64,000 nucleotides of DNA. It comes from Chloroflexota bacterium (lineage in GTDB: Bacteria; Chloroflexota; Anaerolineae; Anaerolineales; Villigracilaceae). Below, piece after piece: positions 8,542 through 17,720 of this stretch. The stretch lies in the NCBI GenBank assembly GCA_016234485.1, contig JACRBL010000023.1:40948-104947 (forward strand), read 5' to 3'. The notes under the pieces are model-generated. The model had not been told where the DNA came from. It ran no database searches and was given only the letters and a program-made list of their open reading frames with translations. Each line of letters opens with the position of its first letter. Positions within the stretch are counted from its first letter, which is position 1. A program made the position numbers and the translations under genes.

Positions 8542-9492
8542 TTATTTCTTTTTCTTCCTCTTCGCCTTCGTTCCCGCCACATCCTTCAACCACTGCTCCC
8601 AGCGGAAGTCTGTTACATGCAAGCGCAGGCGTCCAAACCACAGATCGGCATAACCCTGGAAATCCTCCTCCAGCGTCGAGATGCCCGTCTGCGTCGTGCC
8701 CCACATGGACTCGTGCAACTCGGACATTGGCTCCATCAGTTTCAGGCGGGCGAAGTTCTTCGGGGTGACCTCGCCAAAATATTCCTGAAGGAAGAGGCGT
8801 TGTTGGTCGTCGCTCAGGCGGTGGTGGTGACTGAAGTTGCCGAGGTCGAAGAAGATGTCGCCCATTCCAGCGTACTCCCAATCCAGCAGGCGCAACTCAC
8901 CAATTTCGCCCGGCACATCCTCGTCCAGCCAGTTCAGGTTGAGCAGGTCATCGTGACAGGGGGTGGGGGTGTAGGGATCCTTCGCCAGCGCATCCTTCAC
9001 CTCGCGCGTTTTTTGCATGATCCAATCCCAATCGAAGGGGAACTTGCAGTTATTGCTCTTCGAGACCTTTGTCAGATTTTCCACGCGGCGGAAGACGTTG
9101 AACTCGCCTTTGAGTTTCGGCGCGTGACGGTGGAACAGGCGCAGTTTGCTCGCCACACGCGCCAGGTTGTGCGGCTTGACGATCTCCTCGGGCATGACGC
9201 GCTTACCGTTGATGAAACGCGTGACGATGTAACCTTCGGGTTCGATGAAGTAGACCACATCGGGCGCGATGCCCAACTGTCCCGCCGCGTAATTCGCGGC
9301 ATACTCGACGTCGCGCTTGATGCCGAGTTTTTCGGTGTTCGCCCCCGCCAGGCGAATGACGTACGCGCGGCCGTCGGCGTCTATCTTGAAATTCATGTTG
9401 GTGATGCCGCCGCTGAGGGGCGTCTTCTTGAGGTTCTTCGACTCGGCGAGGAACGGCACTTTGGCGATGGCCTTGTCAATTGCGAGTGTCAT
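8542..9492 (-). CDS. Choline/ethanolamine kinase-like phosphotransferase
   Basis: Aminoglycoside/choline kinase fold, 316 aa. The nucleotide loop is LSGGITNMNFKI, as in choline kinases of the LicA type, followed by AYVIRLAG with the ATP-contacting Arg. The catalytic loop is CHDDLLNLNWL (HxD....N) and the metal-binding segment LLDWEYAGMGDIFFDLGN. The family phosphorylates choline, ethanolamine, thiamine or aminoglycosides. It ends in a Lys-rich tail. The nearby ACT-type permease and dimethylglycine-dehydrogenase-like genes support a choline-related substrate, but no cytidylyltransferase is visible nearby, so phospholipid synthesis is not indicated. Confidence 0.85.
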   Translation of the reverse strand: MTLAIDKAIAKVPFLAESKNLKKTPLSGGITNMNFKIDADGRAYVIRLAGANTEKLGIKRDVEYAANYAAGQLGIAPDVVYFIEPEGYIVTRFINGKRVMPEEIVKPHNLARVASKLRLFHRHAPKLKGEFNVFRRVENLTKVSKSNNCKFPFDWDWIMQKTREVKDALAKDPYTPTPCHDDLLNLNWLDEDVPGEIGELRLLDWEYAGMGDIFFDLGNFSHHHRLSDDQQRLFLQEYFGEVTPKNFARLKLMEPMSELHESMWGTTQTGISTLEEDFQGYADLWFGRLRLHVTDFRWEQWLKDVAGTKAKRKKKK

Positions 9493-9638
9493 GGGGTTGG
9501 GTTCTCCTTCGGGTTGGATTCTTATTTTTTAAATGAGACGCGTACGAGCGCAGATTTACGCGGAAAAGCTGAAAAGAGAACTAAAGAATCTCCGTGTCCA
9601 TCCGTGTCTGTCCGCGTTTTCCGCGTCCCATTTCGTTT

Positions 9639-12071
9639 TTATGCTCGCACCCGCTCACCCTTCGGATCCCACAACGGCGAAGCGACCACTTCCGCGGCCA
9701 TCTGTTCGCCGAAGAACTCGATGGTGAGTTTCGTGCCGGGCTTGGCGTACTCGATGGGCAGGTAGGCGTAGGCCATGCTCAGTTTCACTGAGTAGCCGTA
9801 TCCGCCCGCCGCGACCCAGCCGATGATCTTGTCGCCCGCGCGGATGGGTTCCTTGCCGAGCGCGATGGTGCGGTCATCAGAGATGCTCATGCAGACCAAC
9901 TTGCGGGTCAGGCCTTTTTCTTTGGCCTTGACCAGCGCGTCCTTGCCGATGAAATCGGGCTTGTCGAGTTTCACCGCGAAGCCGAGACCCGCCTCATACG
10001 GGTTGTAGTCCGGGCTGATTTCACTGCTCCAGTAGCGATACCCTTTTTCCAGGCGCAACGTGTCAATGGCTTTGTATCCAGCGGCCACCATCCCTTCGGG
10101 TTGACCGGCTTCCCAGAGCGTGTCCCAAAGACGGAGTCCGTACTCCATGGGGGCGTAAAACTCCCAGCCGAGCTCGCCCACATAGGTCACGCGCGAAGCG
10201 AGCAGGGGCACGTCTCCGACGGTGATGCGTTTGGCCGTCATGTACGGGAAGCCCGCGTTCGAGACATCGTCCGTGGTGACCTTCTCTAAAATCTTGCGCG
10301 CCTTCGGCCCCCACAGACCGATACAGGCGTACTGCGAACCGACATCCTCGAGCGTGACCGTTCCATCGTCGGGCATTTGAAGCGAGAGCCACGACGCGTC
10401 ATGCTGACCGAAGGCGGTGCCGGTGATGATCAGGAATTTTTCCTCGCTGAGGCGCGTGACGGTGAAGTCGCATTCGATTCCGCCAGTTTTGTTGAGACAT
10501 TGGGTATAGACCACGTTGCCGACGGGAACGTCAATTTGATTCGCGCAGACGCGGTTGAGGAAGGTCAACGCGCCGGGGCCGCGTACTTCAAATTTGTTGA
10601 ACGAGGTCTCGTCGAAGAGACCCGCGTGCTCGCGCGTCATCAGGTGTTCGTGACCGATGGCGCGGCTCCAGTTGTGACGCGCCCAGCCGCGCGGCTCGTG
10701 ACCGTGATCGGCTTTCTCCTCGTAGACGTTGTACCAGTTCGGGCGCTCCCATCCAAATTTTTCGCCGAACGAACAGCGCAGGTCGCGCAGGCGGAAGTAG
10801 GTGGGGGAGACGCGCTGTCCGCGGCGCGAGAGGCGTTCCTCGCCGGGGAAGTGAATATCGTAATACTGCGTGTACGTTTCGATGGTGCGCGCGGCGGTGT
10901 AATCGAGACTGCTGTAATTCGGGCCGAAGCGGCGCACGTCGAGTCGCCACATGTCCCATTCGGGGTTGCCATCAATGATCCATTCGGCCATGGCTTTGCC
11001 GATGCCGCCCGCGCCCGCGAGTCCATGCGCGCAGAATGCGCACGCGACCCAGAAGCCTTTGACGGATGTCGGGCCGAGCAAAAACTCGCCATCGGGCGTG
11101 AAGCCTTCGGGACCGTTGAGCAGTTTGACGATTTCCGCGTTTTCGATGGCTGGCACGCGTCGAATCGAATTTTCCATAAGCGGCGCAAAGCGATCCCAAT
11201 CGGGCGCGAGCAATTGATATTTGAAATCGCGCGGGATGCCGTTCATGCCGAACGTGGCGGGCTGGCGTTCGTATCCGCCCGTGACGAGGCCGCCCGTCTC
11301 TTCGCGCCAATAAACGAGATGATCGGGGTCGCGCAGGTTCGGGAACTTCGACGTGACGCCTTCGATCGGTTTGGTCAAAATATACAAATGCGCCATCGGG
11401 ATGACGGGCAATTGCAGTCCCACCATCTTGCCGACTTCGCGCCCCCACATGCCCGAAGCGTTGACGACCACCTCGGTCTGGATCGTCCCCTGATCGGTCA
11501 CCACCTCGCTGACTTTTCCGTCCTTCAAGTGGATCGCTTCCACGTTGGTGTTGATGAAAATTTTTGCGCCGAATTTTTTCGCGCCTGCCGCGAGGGCGTT
11601 GGTGAGTCCTGTCGGGTCGATGGAACCGTCATTGGGGGTGTACGCCGCCGCGACCACGCCCGTGATGTCCATCAGCGGGAACATGTCCTGCGCCTCTTTG
11701 GCCGAGACCAATTCCATCGGCACGCCGAACGAACGCGCTAAGCCAACAAGACGTTTGGTCTCTTCGAGGCGCTCGTGTGAGGATGCTAAACGCAGGCCGC
11801 CCACCTCACGCCAGGAGGTATCCACGCCCGTCTCGGCTTTCAACTTGCGATACAGATCGGTGCTGTAGTGCATCATGCGCGTCAGGTTCGCGTCCGAGCG
11901 CATCTGCCCGACGAGTCCCGCCGAGTGCCACGTTGACCCCGCCGTCAGTTCGTGGCGTTCGAGGACGACAACATCTTTCCACCCCATTTGCGCCATGTGA
12001 TACGCAATGCTCGCCCCGCCCACCCCGCCGCCGATGATGACGGCCTGTGCATGTTTTGGTAGTTCTGCCAT
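9639..12071 (-). CDS. Dimethylglycine/sarcosine dehydrogenase-like FAD protein with GcvT domains
   Basis: Two-part flavoenzyme of 810 aa. Residues 1-400 form a DAO-type FAD domain with GGGVGGASIAYHMA (14-27) and STWHSAGL, whose His49 aligns with the covalently flavinylated His of mammalian dimethylglycine and sarcosine dehydrogenases. Residues from about 410 form the FAO and aminomethyltransferase (GcvT) domains, with EHLMTREHAGLFDETSFNKFEVRG, VTYVGELGWEFYAP and DTLRLEKGYRYW. Such enzymes oxidatively demethylate dimethylglycine or sarcosine and transfer the C1 unit to tetrahydrofolate. It heads the minus-strand cluster; a second homologue is at 14131. Both are full length. Confidence 0.9.
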   Translation of the reverse strand: MAELPKHAQAVIIGGGVGGASIAYHMAQMGWKDVVVLERHELTAGSTWHSAGLVGQMRSDANLTRMMHYSTDLYRKLKAETGVDTSWREVGGLRLASSHERLEETKRLVGLARSFGVPMELVSAKEAQDMFPLMDITGVVAAAYTPNDGSIDPTGLTNALAAGAKKFGAKIFINTNVEAIHLKDGKVSEVVTDQGTIQTEVVVNASGMWGREVGKMVGLQLPVIPMAHLYILTKPIEGVTSKFPNLRDPDHLVYWREETGGLVTGGYERQPATFGMNGIPRDFKYQLLAPDWDRFAPLMENSIRRVPAIENAEIVKLLNGPEGFTPDGEFLLGPTSVKGFWVACAFCAHGLAGAGGIGKAMAEWIIDGNPEWDMWRLDVRRFGPNYSSLDYTAARTIETYTQYYDIHFPGEERLSRRGQRVSPTYFRLRDLRCSFGEKFGWERPNWYNVYEEKADHGHEPRGWARHNWSRAIGHEHLMTREHAGLFDETSFNKFEVRGPGALTFLNRVCANQIDVPVGNVVYTQCLNKTGGIECDFTVTRLSEEKFLIITGTAFGQHDASWLSLQMPDDGTVTLEDVGSQYACIGLWGPKARKILEKVTTDDVSNAGFPYMTAKRITVGDVPLLASRVTYVGELGWEFYAPMEYGLRLWDTLWEAGQPEGMVAAGYKAIDTLRLEKGYRYWSSEISPDYNPYEAGLGFAVKLDKPDFIGKDALVKAKEKGLTRKLVCMSISDDRTIALGKEPIRAGDKIIGWVAAGGYGYSVKLSMAYAYLPIEYAKPGTKLTIEFFGEQMAAEVVASPLWDPKGERVRA

Positions 12072-12119
12072 GATGATAGTCTCCTAGTCTGATAGTCAAA
12101 TTATCTTATCGTCAGTTCC

Positions 12120-12229
12120 AACCCGCAATCCCGAAGGGATGACATAGCGCTCGATCAATGACACCCCTTTGGGGTTGGTAGCAATTGCGATCTGTGTTCT
12201 ACAATTGTTACATCCCTTTGGGATTGGGT
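12120..12229. repeat. CCCGAAGGG-type palindromes, second cluster
   Basis: Three copies lie between the flavoprotein and CBS genes: AATCCCGAAGGGATGACAT near 12127-12145, CACCCCTTTGGGGTTG near 12162-12177 and ACATCCCTTTGGGATTG near 12209-12225. They alternate in orientation, giving larger inverted-repeat potential. No gene is seen in this gap. Confidence 0.6.
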
Positions 12230-12281
12230 TGCACAAGAAATTAGAAAGGTATTACCTTGAGGCAATACCTTTGAGGTTGAA

Positions 12282-13091
12282 TCACTTTTGCCAGATGGAA
12301 TCTGGTCGCGCCATTTGCGCCACAATATCAAACGAGGAAATCATGCCGAGAGGGAAGGCTTCGGGGTTTTTGTCGTCCACTACGACGAGGCGGTGATAAT
12401 GGTTTTGGATCATCTTGTCGGCAGCGGCGCGCAGGCTGGCGTGGATGTCAATCGTCAAGGCGGGGTGCATTACGTCGCTGACGGTCATGGTCTCGTCAAT
12501 GCCATTTTGGATGAAGGAGAGCAGGCCGCGTCCGCTGACGACGCCGAGCGGCTTGCCCTGCGCGTTTACCACGAGGACGGAGCGCCAGCCGGCCTGCGTG
12601 ATGGTGCGCGCGGCGGAGCGGATGGGCGTCTGGTCGCGGCAGACGAGAATCGCGTCCGACATGACATCGCCCACCACTTCGCGCCGCGGCTTCTCGTCAC
12701 GCGCGAGCGAGGCGACAAAGTCTGAGATGGAGATCACGCCCACGGGCTGTCCATTTTCGGTGACGAGCAGTCGGCTGATTTGCTTGTCCAGCAGGACGCG
12801 CACGGCCTCGGCGAGGGTCAGATTCGCTTCGACGGACACGGGCGGCGCGGACATCAGGTCGGCCGCGGTTAATCTACGCATAATGGTGAGAGATTCGGGG
12901 TCGGAGGAAAGCCATTCGCCAGCCAGCAGGTCGGTGTCGGAGATGACGCCGAGGTAACGCCCGTCGCGGTCGCTGACGACGAGCGCGTGAACGTGATGTT
13001 GATCTAATAGCACGGCAACCTGCCCCAGGGTGGCGCTGGGACGGCAGGTGATCAAGCCGCGGTGCATGAGGTCACGGACGAGGTGGGTCAT
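12282..13091 (-). CDS. Protein with four CBS domains
   Basis: Soluble protein of 269 aa made almost entirely of four CBS motifs in two Bateman pairs, starting MTHLVRDLMHRGLITCRP, with repeats of the V.D..G...G..S..D type (DRDGRYLGVISDTDLL, ENGQPVGVISISDFV, AQGKPLGVVSGRGLL, EAFPLGMISSFDIV). CBS pairs bind adenosyl nucleotides or SAM and usually report energy or ligand status; no effector domain is attached. A minus-strand promoter (TTTGCA, 17 bp, TATAAT) ends about 13 bp before the ATG, so the mRNA would have almost no leader. Partner unknown. Confidence 0.88.
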   Translation of the reverse strand: MTHLVRDLMHRGLITCRPSATLGQVAVLLDQHHVHALVVSDRDGRYLGVISDTDLLAGEWLSSDPESLTIMRRLTAADLMSAPPVSVEANLTLAEAVRVLLDKQISRLLVTENGQPVGVISISDFVASLARDEKPRREVVGDVMSDAILVCRDQTPIRSAARTITQAGWRSVLVVNAQGKPLGVVSGRGLLSFIQNGIDETMTVSDVMHPALTIDIHASLRAAADKMIQNHYHRLVVVDDKNPEAFPLGMISSFDIVAQMARPDSIWQK

Positions 13092-13103
13092 GGCAATGCC
13101 CGC

Positions 13104-13154
13104 ATTATACTAAAAAGACAAAATCTTGCAAAGTTCATCACATTCTTATATAAT
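13104..13154. promoter_or_regulatory. Divergent promoters with overlapping -35 boxes (CBS gene / DeoR gene)
   Basis: Plus strand: TTGCAA at 13126-13131, 17-bp spacer, TATAAT at 13149-13154, reading into the DeoR gene. Minus strand: TTTGCA at 13127-13132, 17-bp spacer, TATAAT at 13104-13109, reading into the CBS gene. The two -35 boxes share five base pairs, so simultaneous polymerase binding looks impossible. The site is also a likely target for autoregulation by the DeoR protein. Confidence 0.75.
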
Positions 13155-13200
13155 GTTCGAGCAAAAGGTTGCATTTTCCGTCATTGGATTCGAGAGGCTC

Positions 13201-13992
13201 ATGGGCAAACCCCTTATCCCGGCACAGAGGCGAGAACGAATTCAGGAATTTTTGACGATCCACCAGATCGCCCGTATTGGCGACCTTTGCGCGCTACTCG
13301 AAACCTCCGAGGCGACTATTCGCCGCGACCTTGAACGTTTGGAGGCGGACGGCGTTCTCGAGCGGACTCACGGGGGGGCGATTCTCAACCAGCGATTGAC
13401 ATCGGAACCCGAATATTTACATCGTGTTCAAAAGTATCCCGACGAGAAAAAATTGATCGGCGCGCTGGCCGCCTCGTTGGTCGAAGATGGGGACATCGTG
13501 TTCATTGATAGCGGAACTACAACGACGCAAGTGTTGCTCAATATCCGCGCCAACCCCACTGTAACTGTTTTTACGAATAATGTGAACGCGTCGTTGGAAC
13601 TCGGCGACGCGGGATTTTCGCATCATCTTCTTGGAGGCGAATACCAGCCGCGTTCGAAATCCACGGCGGGACGTTTCGCCCTCGAGAACCTGCGTCAAGT
13701 CTACGCGGACAAGGCCATCATCGGCGTGGACGGGATCAGCCTGAAACATGGTTGCACTGTCCCGACCAATGTGGAGGCGGAAGTGATCCGCATGATGATC
13801 GAACGCACAAAGGGGAAAGTGATCGTGGCGGCGGATCATAGCAAATGGGGTGTGGTATCCAATTTCCAAATCGCTTCGATTGATGAAGTGGATATTCTCG
13901 TCACGGATGAGAAATTTAGCGCGTCGGCGATTGAAGATTTGTCCTTGCATTCGGTGAAGGTTTTGGTCGCGAAAGCCGATGTGAGCAAGTAG
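13201..13992 (+). CDS. DeoR-family transcriptional regulator
   Basis: Regulator of 263 aa. The N-terminal HTH_DeoR domain (about 7-60) reads AQRRERIQEFLTIHQIARIGDLCALL then TSEATIRRDLERLEADGVLERTHGGA, with the classic IRRDL recognition helix. The C-terminal DeoRC sensor domain (about 75-230) has FIDSGTTTTQVLLN, VFTNN and ADHSKWG, the usual sugar-phosphate-binding segments. The frame is open from 13126, but the promoter's -10 box is at 13149-13154, so the ATG at 13201 behind GAGAGG is chosen. Family members usually sense sugar phosphates, fitting the kinase, aldolase and GlpA-like genes nearby; the regulon is inferred. Confidence 0.9.
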   Translation: MGKPLIPAQRRERIQEFLTIHQIARIGDLCALLETSEATIRRDLERLEADGVLERTHGGAILNQRLTSEPEYLHRVQKYPDEKKLIGALAASLVEDGDIVFIDSGTTTTQVLLNIRANPTVTVFTNNVNASLELGDAGFSHHLLGGEYQPRSKSTAGRFALENLRQVYADKAIIGVDGISLKHGCTVPTNVEAEVIRMMIERTKGKVIVAADHSKWGVVSNFQIASIDEVDILVTDEKFSASAIEDLSLHSVKVLVAKADVSK

Positions 13993-13996
13993 TCAC

Positions 13997-14066
13997 CTCA
14001 ATCCCGAAGGGATGGCAGTAGCGATGGTATTTGACGGACGCGAAGCATGCCACCCCTTCGGGGTTG
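13997..14066. repeat. CCCGAAGGG-type palindrome pair, third cluster
   Basis: AATCCCGAAGGGATGGCA near 14001-14018 and CCACCCCTTCGGGGTTG near 14049-14065 form inverted copies of the short palindrome, directly after the DeoR stop codon. Confidence 0.6.
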
Positions 14067-14130
14067 TGGAAAACAATTGCGAATTGTTCAAATCTGTTTG
14101 AAACACAACAACGAAAAGGATGAAGCATAC

Positions 14131-16560
14131 ATGAAAGATCAAGCAGAGATCGTAATCATCGGCGGAGGGATTGTCGGTGCGCAGGTCGCGTATCACCTTG
14201 CGAAGATGGGCAAGAAGGATGTCGTTCTCGTGGAAAAAGGCGAGATTGCCAGCGGCGAGTCGTCACACGCGGCGGGACTGGTGACGCAGTTCGCCACGTC
14301 GCAGACCATGCTCAAGTTCCGCATGTACAGCATCGAGTTGTACAGCGAGTTGGGATTGTTCGATCATGTTGGCAGTCTGCGCGTCGCTTCGACGAAGGAG
14401 TCTCTCAAGGATTTGGAGCGAAGTGTCAGCCGCGCGAAAGCGCTGGGACTCGAGTGCGAGGTCATCGGGCGGGACGAGGCGGTGAAGCACATGCCGCAGA
14501 TCACGGACAAGGAACTCTACGGCGCGATCTATTTGCCGCGCGATGGTCAACTCGATCCGTATTCCGCCACGACGGGCATGGTTAAATTCGCGAAGGAGTT
14601 GGGAGTCACCATCTACACCAACACGCGCGTCACGGGCATCAAACTTTCCCCGAAGGGAGAGGTCCGCGAGGTGGTGACCGATAAAGGGTCGATTCGATGC
14701 GAGCTGGTCGTCAACGCCGCGGGGATGTGGGCGCCGCGCATCGCCGCGATGGCGGGTCTGCATTTCCCGACCACGCCTATTGACCATCAGCACATCGCGT
14801 TGAAGGCTGTGCCAGGCCACGAATTTAATTCCAAGACACCGTGCCTGCGCGACCCAGAAAATTTGGTGTACATGCGACAGGAGCAGGGCGGGCTGGTGAT
14901 CGGCGGTTACGAGGGCAACCCGCTCGAACGTTGGATTGACGGCGCACCGTGGGAACATGGCGGTCGGACGTTGCCCTCGGACATGGATCGCTTCGAACCC
15001 CTGCTGGAGGGCGCGATCCGTCGCCTGCCGTTCCTGGATCAGGCGGGCATCATCACGCTTGTCTGTCACCCTGGCGCGTACACGCCCGATTGCCAACCCG
15101 TGCTGGGACAAATGGCGGGCGTGCGCGGCATGTGGATGGCGGCGGGATTTTCGCTCAACGGTTACGGCGGCGCGGGCGGCGTTGGAAAATTATTAGCCGA
15201 GTGGATCATCGGCGGCGAACCGACGATGGATGTGTACGCGTACAAGGCGACGCGTTTTGGCAATTATTACGCCAATCCCAAATACGCCGCCCAGCGGACG
15301 CGCGAGTGCGTGAAGTATTACTACCGCCTGCGCTTCCCTCACGACGAATTCGAGTGGGCGCGCCCGCATCGCATCAGTCCGGTCTATCATCGCCAGTTGG
15401 AGATGGGCGCGGTCTTCGGCGAGAAATTTGGCTGGGAGCGCGTGAATTATTACGACCCCAACAAACCGTCGCGTCGCATGGGCGAGGATCAGCGCAACTG
15501 GGGCGGCTGGGTCAAGCCGCCGTACTTTGATCGTCTCGAAAAAGAACACGTCGCCACGCGCGAACGCGTCTGTCTTTATGATTTGACTCCGTTCAGCAAA
15601 ATCGAAGTGACTGGCGCGGGCGCGTTGGCATTGTTGAATCGCGTCGCGGTCAGCAAGATGGACAAACCCATCGGCTCCGCGACCTACACTCAGTTCTGCA
15701 ACACGAATGGCGGCGTGGAGGCGGACGTGACCGTGACGCGTCTCGGCGCGGACAAGTTCTGGGTCATCACGGGCGCGGCCTTCATCGGCAACGACAAGTC
15801 GTGGCTCGAAATGCACGTGGAAGAAAACGATGGAGAAGTCAGCATCCGCGACGTTTCGGAAGAGTGGGCGTGCCTTCCCATTTGGGGACCTCGCGCCCGC
15901 GACTTGTTGATGAAAGTGACGAGCGATGATGTCTCGAATGAAGCGCATCCGTATTTAATGACGAAGCAAATTTCCATCAACGGCGCGAAGGTCTACGCCC
16001 AGCGCGTCAGTTACGCGGGCGAACTGGGATGGGAGTTGTATGTCCCATACAATCGCGCCACGATGGTCTGGGACATGTTGCTCGAAGCAGGCAAGGAATT
16101 TGGAATCGAAGTCGGCGGCTACAAAGTGTTGGACGCGCTCCGTCTCGAAAAAGGCTATCGCTACTATACCGCCGACGTGACCCAACTCGAAACGCCCTAC
16201 GAAGGCGGTCTCGGCTTCTGCGTGGACTTGAACAAGAAAGACTTCATCGGCAAGGCCGCGCTGGTCAAACAGAAGGCCGAAGGAATCAAACGCAAACTCT
16301 GCACGCTGACCGTGGACGGAAACGAGTTCACGCAAATCTACGGTGGCGAGGCCATCTACCACGAAGGCAAAGTCCTCACCCGCGTCCGTAGCGGCGGATG
16401 GGGATATACTGTGAAGAAGAATATCTTCTACGCGTATCTTCCCGTGGAATTGGCGAAAGTCGGCAACCGCTTTGAGGCAGAACTCATCGAAGGAAGGAAG
16501 ATGGTCGAGGTAGCGCCGATGGTGTTGTTTGATGCGAGAGGTGAGCGCCTTCGCTCTTAA
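14131..16560 (+). CDS. Second dimethylglycine/sarcosine dehydrogenase-like FAD protein with GcvT domains
   Basis: Full-length homologue (809 aa) of the flavoprotein at 9639-12071, with the same architecture: FAD domain with GGGIVGAQVAYHLA (11-24), then GcvT-type folate-binding and C-terminal barrel domains (VSYAGELGWELYVP, DALRLEKGYRYYTADV). The flavinylation segment reads SGESSHAAGL: His46 is kept but the preceding Trp of STWH is Ser. The ATG at 14131 follows AAAGGATG. The pair is clearly divergent, so different methylated substrates or successive demethylation steps (dimethylglycine, then sarcosine) are plausible. It follows the DeoR gene and precedes the PfkB-fold and MttB-like genes. Confidence 0.9.
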   Translation: MKDQAEIVIIGGGIVGAQVAYHLAKMGKKDVVLVEKGEIASGESSHAAGLVTQFATSQTMLKFRMYSIELYSELGLFDHVGSLRVASTKESLKDLERSVSRAKALGLECEVIGRDEAVKHMPQITDKELYGAIYLPRDGQLDPYSATTGMVKFAKELGVTIYTNTRVTGIKLSPKGEVREVVTDKGSIRCELVVNAAGMWAPRIAAMAGLHFPTTPIDHQHIALKAVPGHEFNSKTPCLRDPENLVYMRQEQGGLVIGGYEGNPLERWIDGAPWEHGGRTLPSDMDRFEPLLEGAIRRLPFLDQAGIITLVCHPGAYTPDCQPVLGQMAGVRGMWMAAGFSLNGYGGAGGVGKLLAEWIIGGEPTMDVYAYKATRFGNYYANPKYAAQRTRECVKYYYRLRFPHDEFEWARPHRISPVYHRQLEMGAVFGEKFGWERVNYYDPNKPSRRMGEDQRNWGGWVKPPYFDRLEKEHVATRERVCLYDLTPFSKIEVTGAGALALLNRVAVSKMDKPIGSATYTQFCNTNGGVEADVTVTRLGADKFWVITGAAFIGNDKSWLEMHVEENDGEVSIRDVSEEWACLPIWGPRARDLLMKVTSDDVSNEAHPYLMTKQISINGAKVYAQRVSYAGELGWELYVPYNRATMVWDMLLEAGKEFGIEVGGYKVLDALRLEKGYRYYTADVTQLETPYEGGLGFCVDLNKKDFIGKAALVKQKAEGIKRKLCTLTVDGNEFTQIYGGEAIYHEGKVLTRVRSGGWGYTVKKNIFYAYLPVELAKVGNRFEAELIEGRKMVEVAPMVLFDARGERLRS

Positions 16561-16654
16561 AAAATGAATCGCAGTAAACTCGTCCTTCGACTACGCCGCC
16601 GAAAAGCACGGCGGCTCCGCTCAGGACTGTGAGACTATCAGACTATGAGACTAC

Positions 16655-17710
16655 ATGACTGATTACATCGGCTTCGGCATGTTAACCCCCGTGACCATTA
16701 TGACAGTGGATCGTTTCCCGCGTCACAATACGGGAGCAATGGTCAAGGAAATCAAAGAATTCGTCTTCGACGACGCGGCCATCATCGCGTGTTGCCTCGC
16801 GCAGTGGGGCGTGGACGCGGGCATGATCGGCACGGCGCTCGGCAACGATCCGCGCGGACATCGGCTGGCGTTGGATCTCAAACAGCGCGGCATCCAGGGC
16901 GATGTCCGCTTTACGAACGCGTACGAGACTCCCATCGAAGTGGACGTGTCTGACCGACGCGGGGCGCGCACCTACTTCTGGCAGCGGACTCCCGAAATGC
17001 TCGCCACCCTCGACACGGCGGACTTGTCCATGATCGAGGGAGCGCGTCTTATGTACGTGGATTGGTACGACGGCGAGAGTCACATCACGCGCGCCATGAA
17101 AGAGGCGAACCGTTTGGGCGTGCCAGTGTTCTTAAACCTGGAATATGGTCACAAGGACATCCATCTGCTCAAGCGATACGCGAAGCACACCACCATCTGT
17201 CAGGCCGTGACGGATGCGGCGCAACTCGGCAAGAACCGCGGCTTGATGATGACGGCGCGCAAACTCCTGAACGCGGGCATCGAGATCGCGGTCGTGACGA
17301 TGGCAAAGGAAGGCTGTCTCGTGGCGCAAGGCGACCAAGCCGTCCGCATCTTCGCGCCGAAGGTCAAGGCCGTGGATGCCTGCGGCGCGGGCGCGACCTT
17401 CTCTTCGGGCTTCGCGTACGGATTCCTGCAAGGCTGGGATATGGAACGCTCCGCCCGCTTCGCCACCGCGGCCGCCTCGCTCAAGGTCACGCGCGCAGGG
17501 CTGGACATGTTCCCGCTCGAAGAGATCCAGTCGCTGGCCGCGAAGCTGCGCGTGGAATATCTCGCCTTCCGCGATAACCAGTTTGTCAAGATCGGAAAGA
17601 TCATCGCCTTCCAACAAAAAAATCTGGAGCGCAAGACACGTCACCTCGCGCACAGGATTGCCGCTTCGCCATTGATCCCAAAGAAGAAACCGCAGGAGAA
17701 GAAGAAGTAA
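16655..17710 (+). CDS. PfkB-fold protein lacking the catalytic Asp
   Basis: Ribokinase/PfkB-fold protein of 351 aa. The anion-hole region reads DACGAGATF at 241-249, where active family members have DT.GAGD.F; Ala247 replaces the general-base Asp. The N-terminal GG...N signature is also absent (DDAAIIACCLAQWG), while GNDPRGH (inner sugar-site loop) is kept. The tail after 300 is Lys-rich. The protein may be a pseudokinase or sensor, or may use another residue. It lies between the second dimethylglycine-dehydrogenase-like gene and the MttB-like gene in the same direction. Fold assignment is good; kinase activity is doubtful. Confidence 0.82.
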   Translation: MTDYIGFGMLTPVTIMTVDRFPRHNTGAMVKEIKEFVFDDAAIIACCLAQWGVDAGMIGTALGNDPRGHRLALDLKQRGIQGDVRFTNAYETPIEVDVSDRRGARTYFWQRTPEMLATLDTADLSMIEGARLMYVDWYDGESHITRAMKEANRLGVPVFLNLEYGHKDIHLLKRYAKHTTICQAVTDAAQLGKNRGLMMTARKLLNAGIEIAVVTMAKEGCLVAQGDQAVRIFAPKVKAVDACGAGATFSSGFAYGFLQGWDMERSARFATAAASLKVTRAGLDMFPLEEIQSLAAKLRVEYLAFRDNQFVKIGKIIAFQQKNLERKTRHLAHRIAASPLIPKKKPQEKKK

Positions 17711-17720
17711 ATGGTAATTC

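Noticed and set aside
10377..11741. 454-codon plus-strand frame opposite the flavoprotein gene.
   Set aside because: It is an antisense shadow of a well-supported enzyme with conserved motifs on the other strand.
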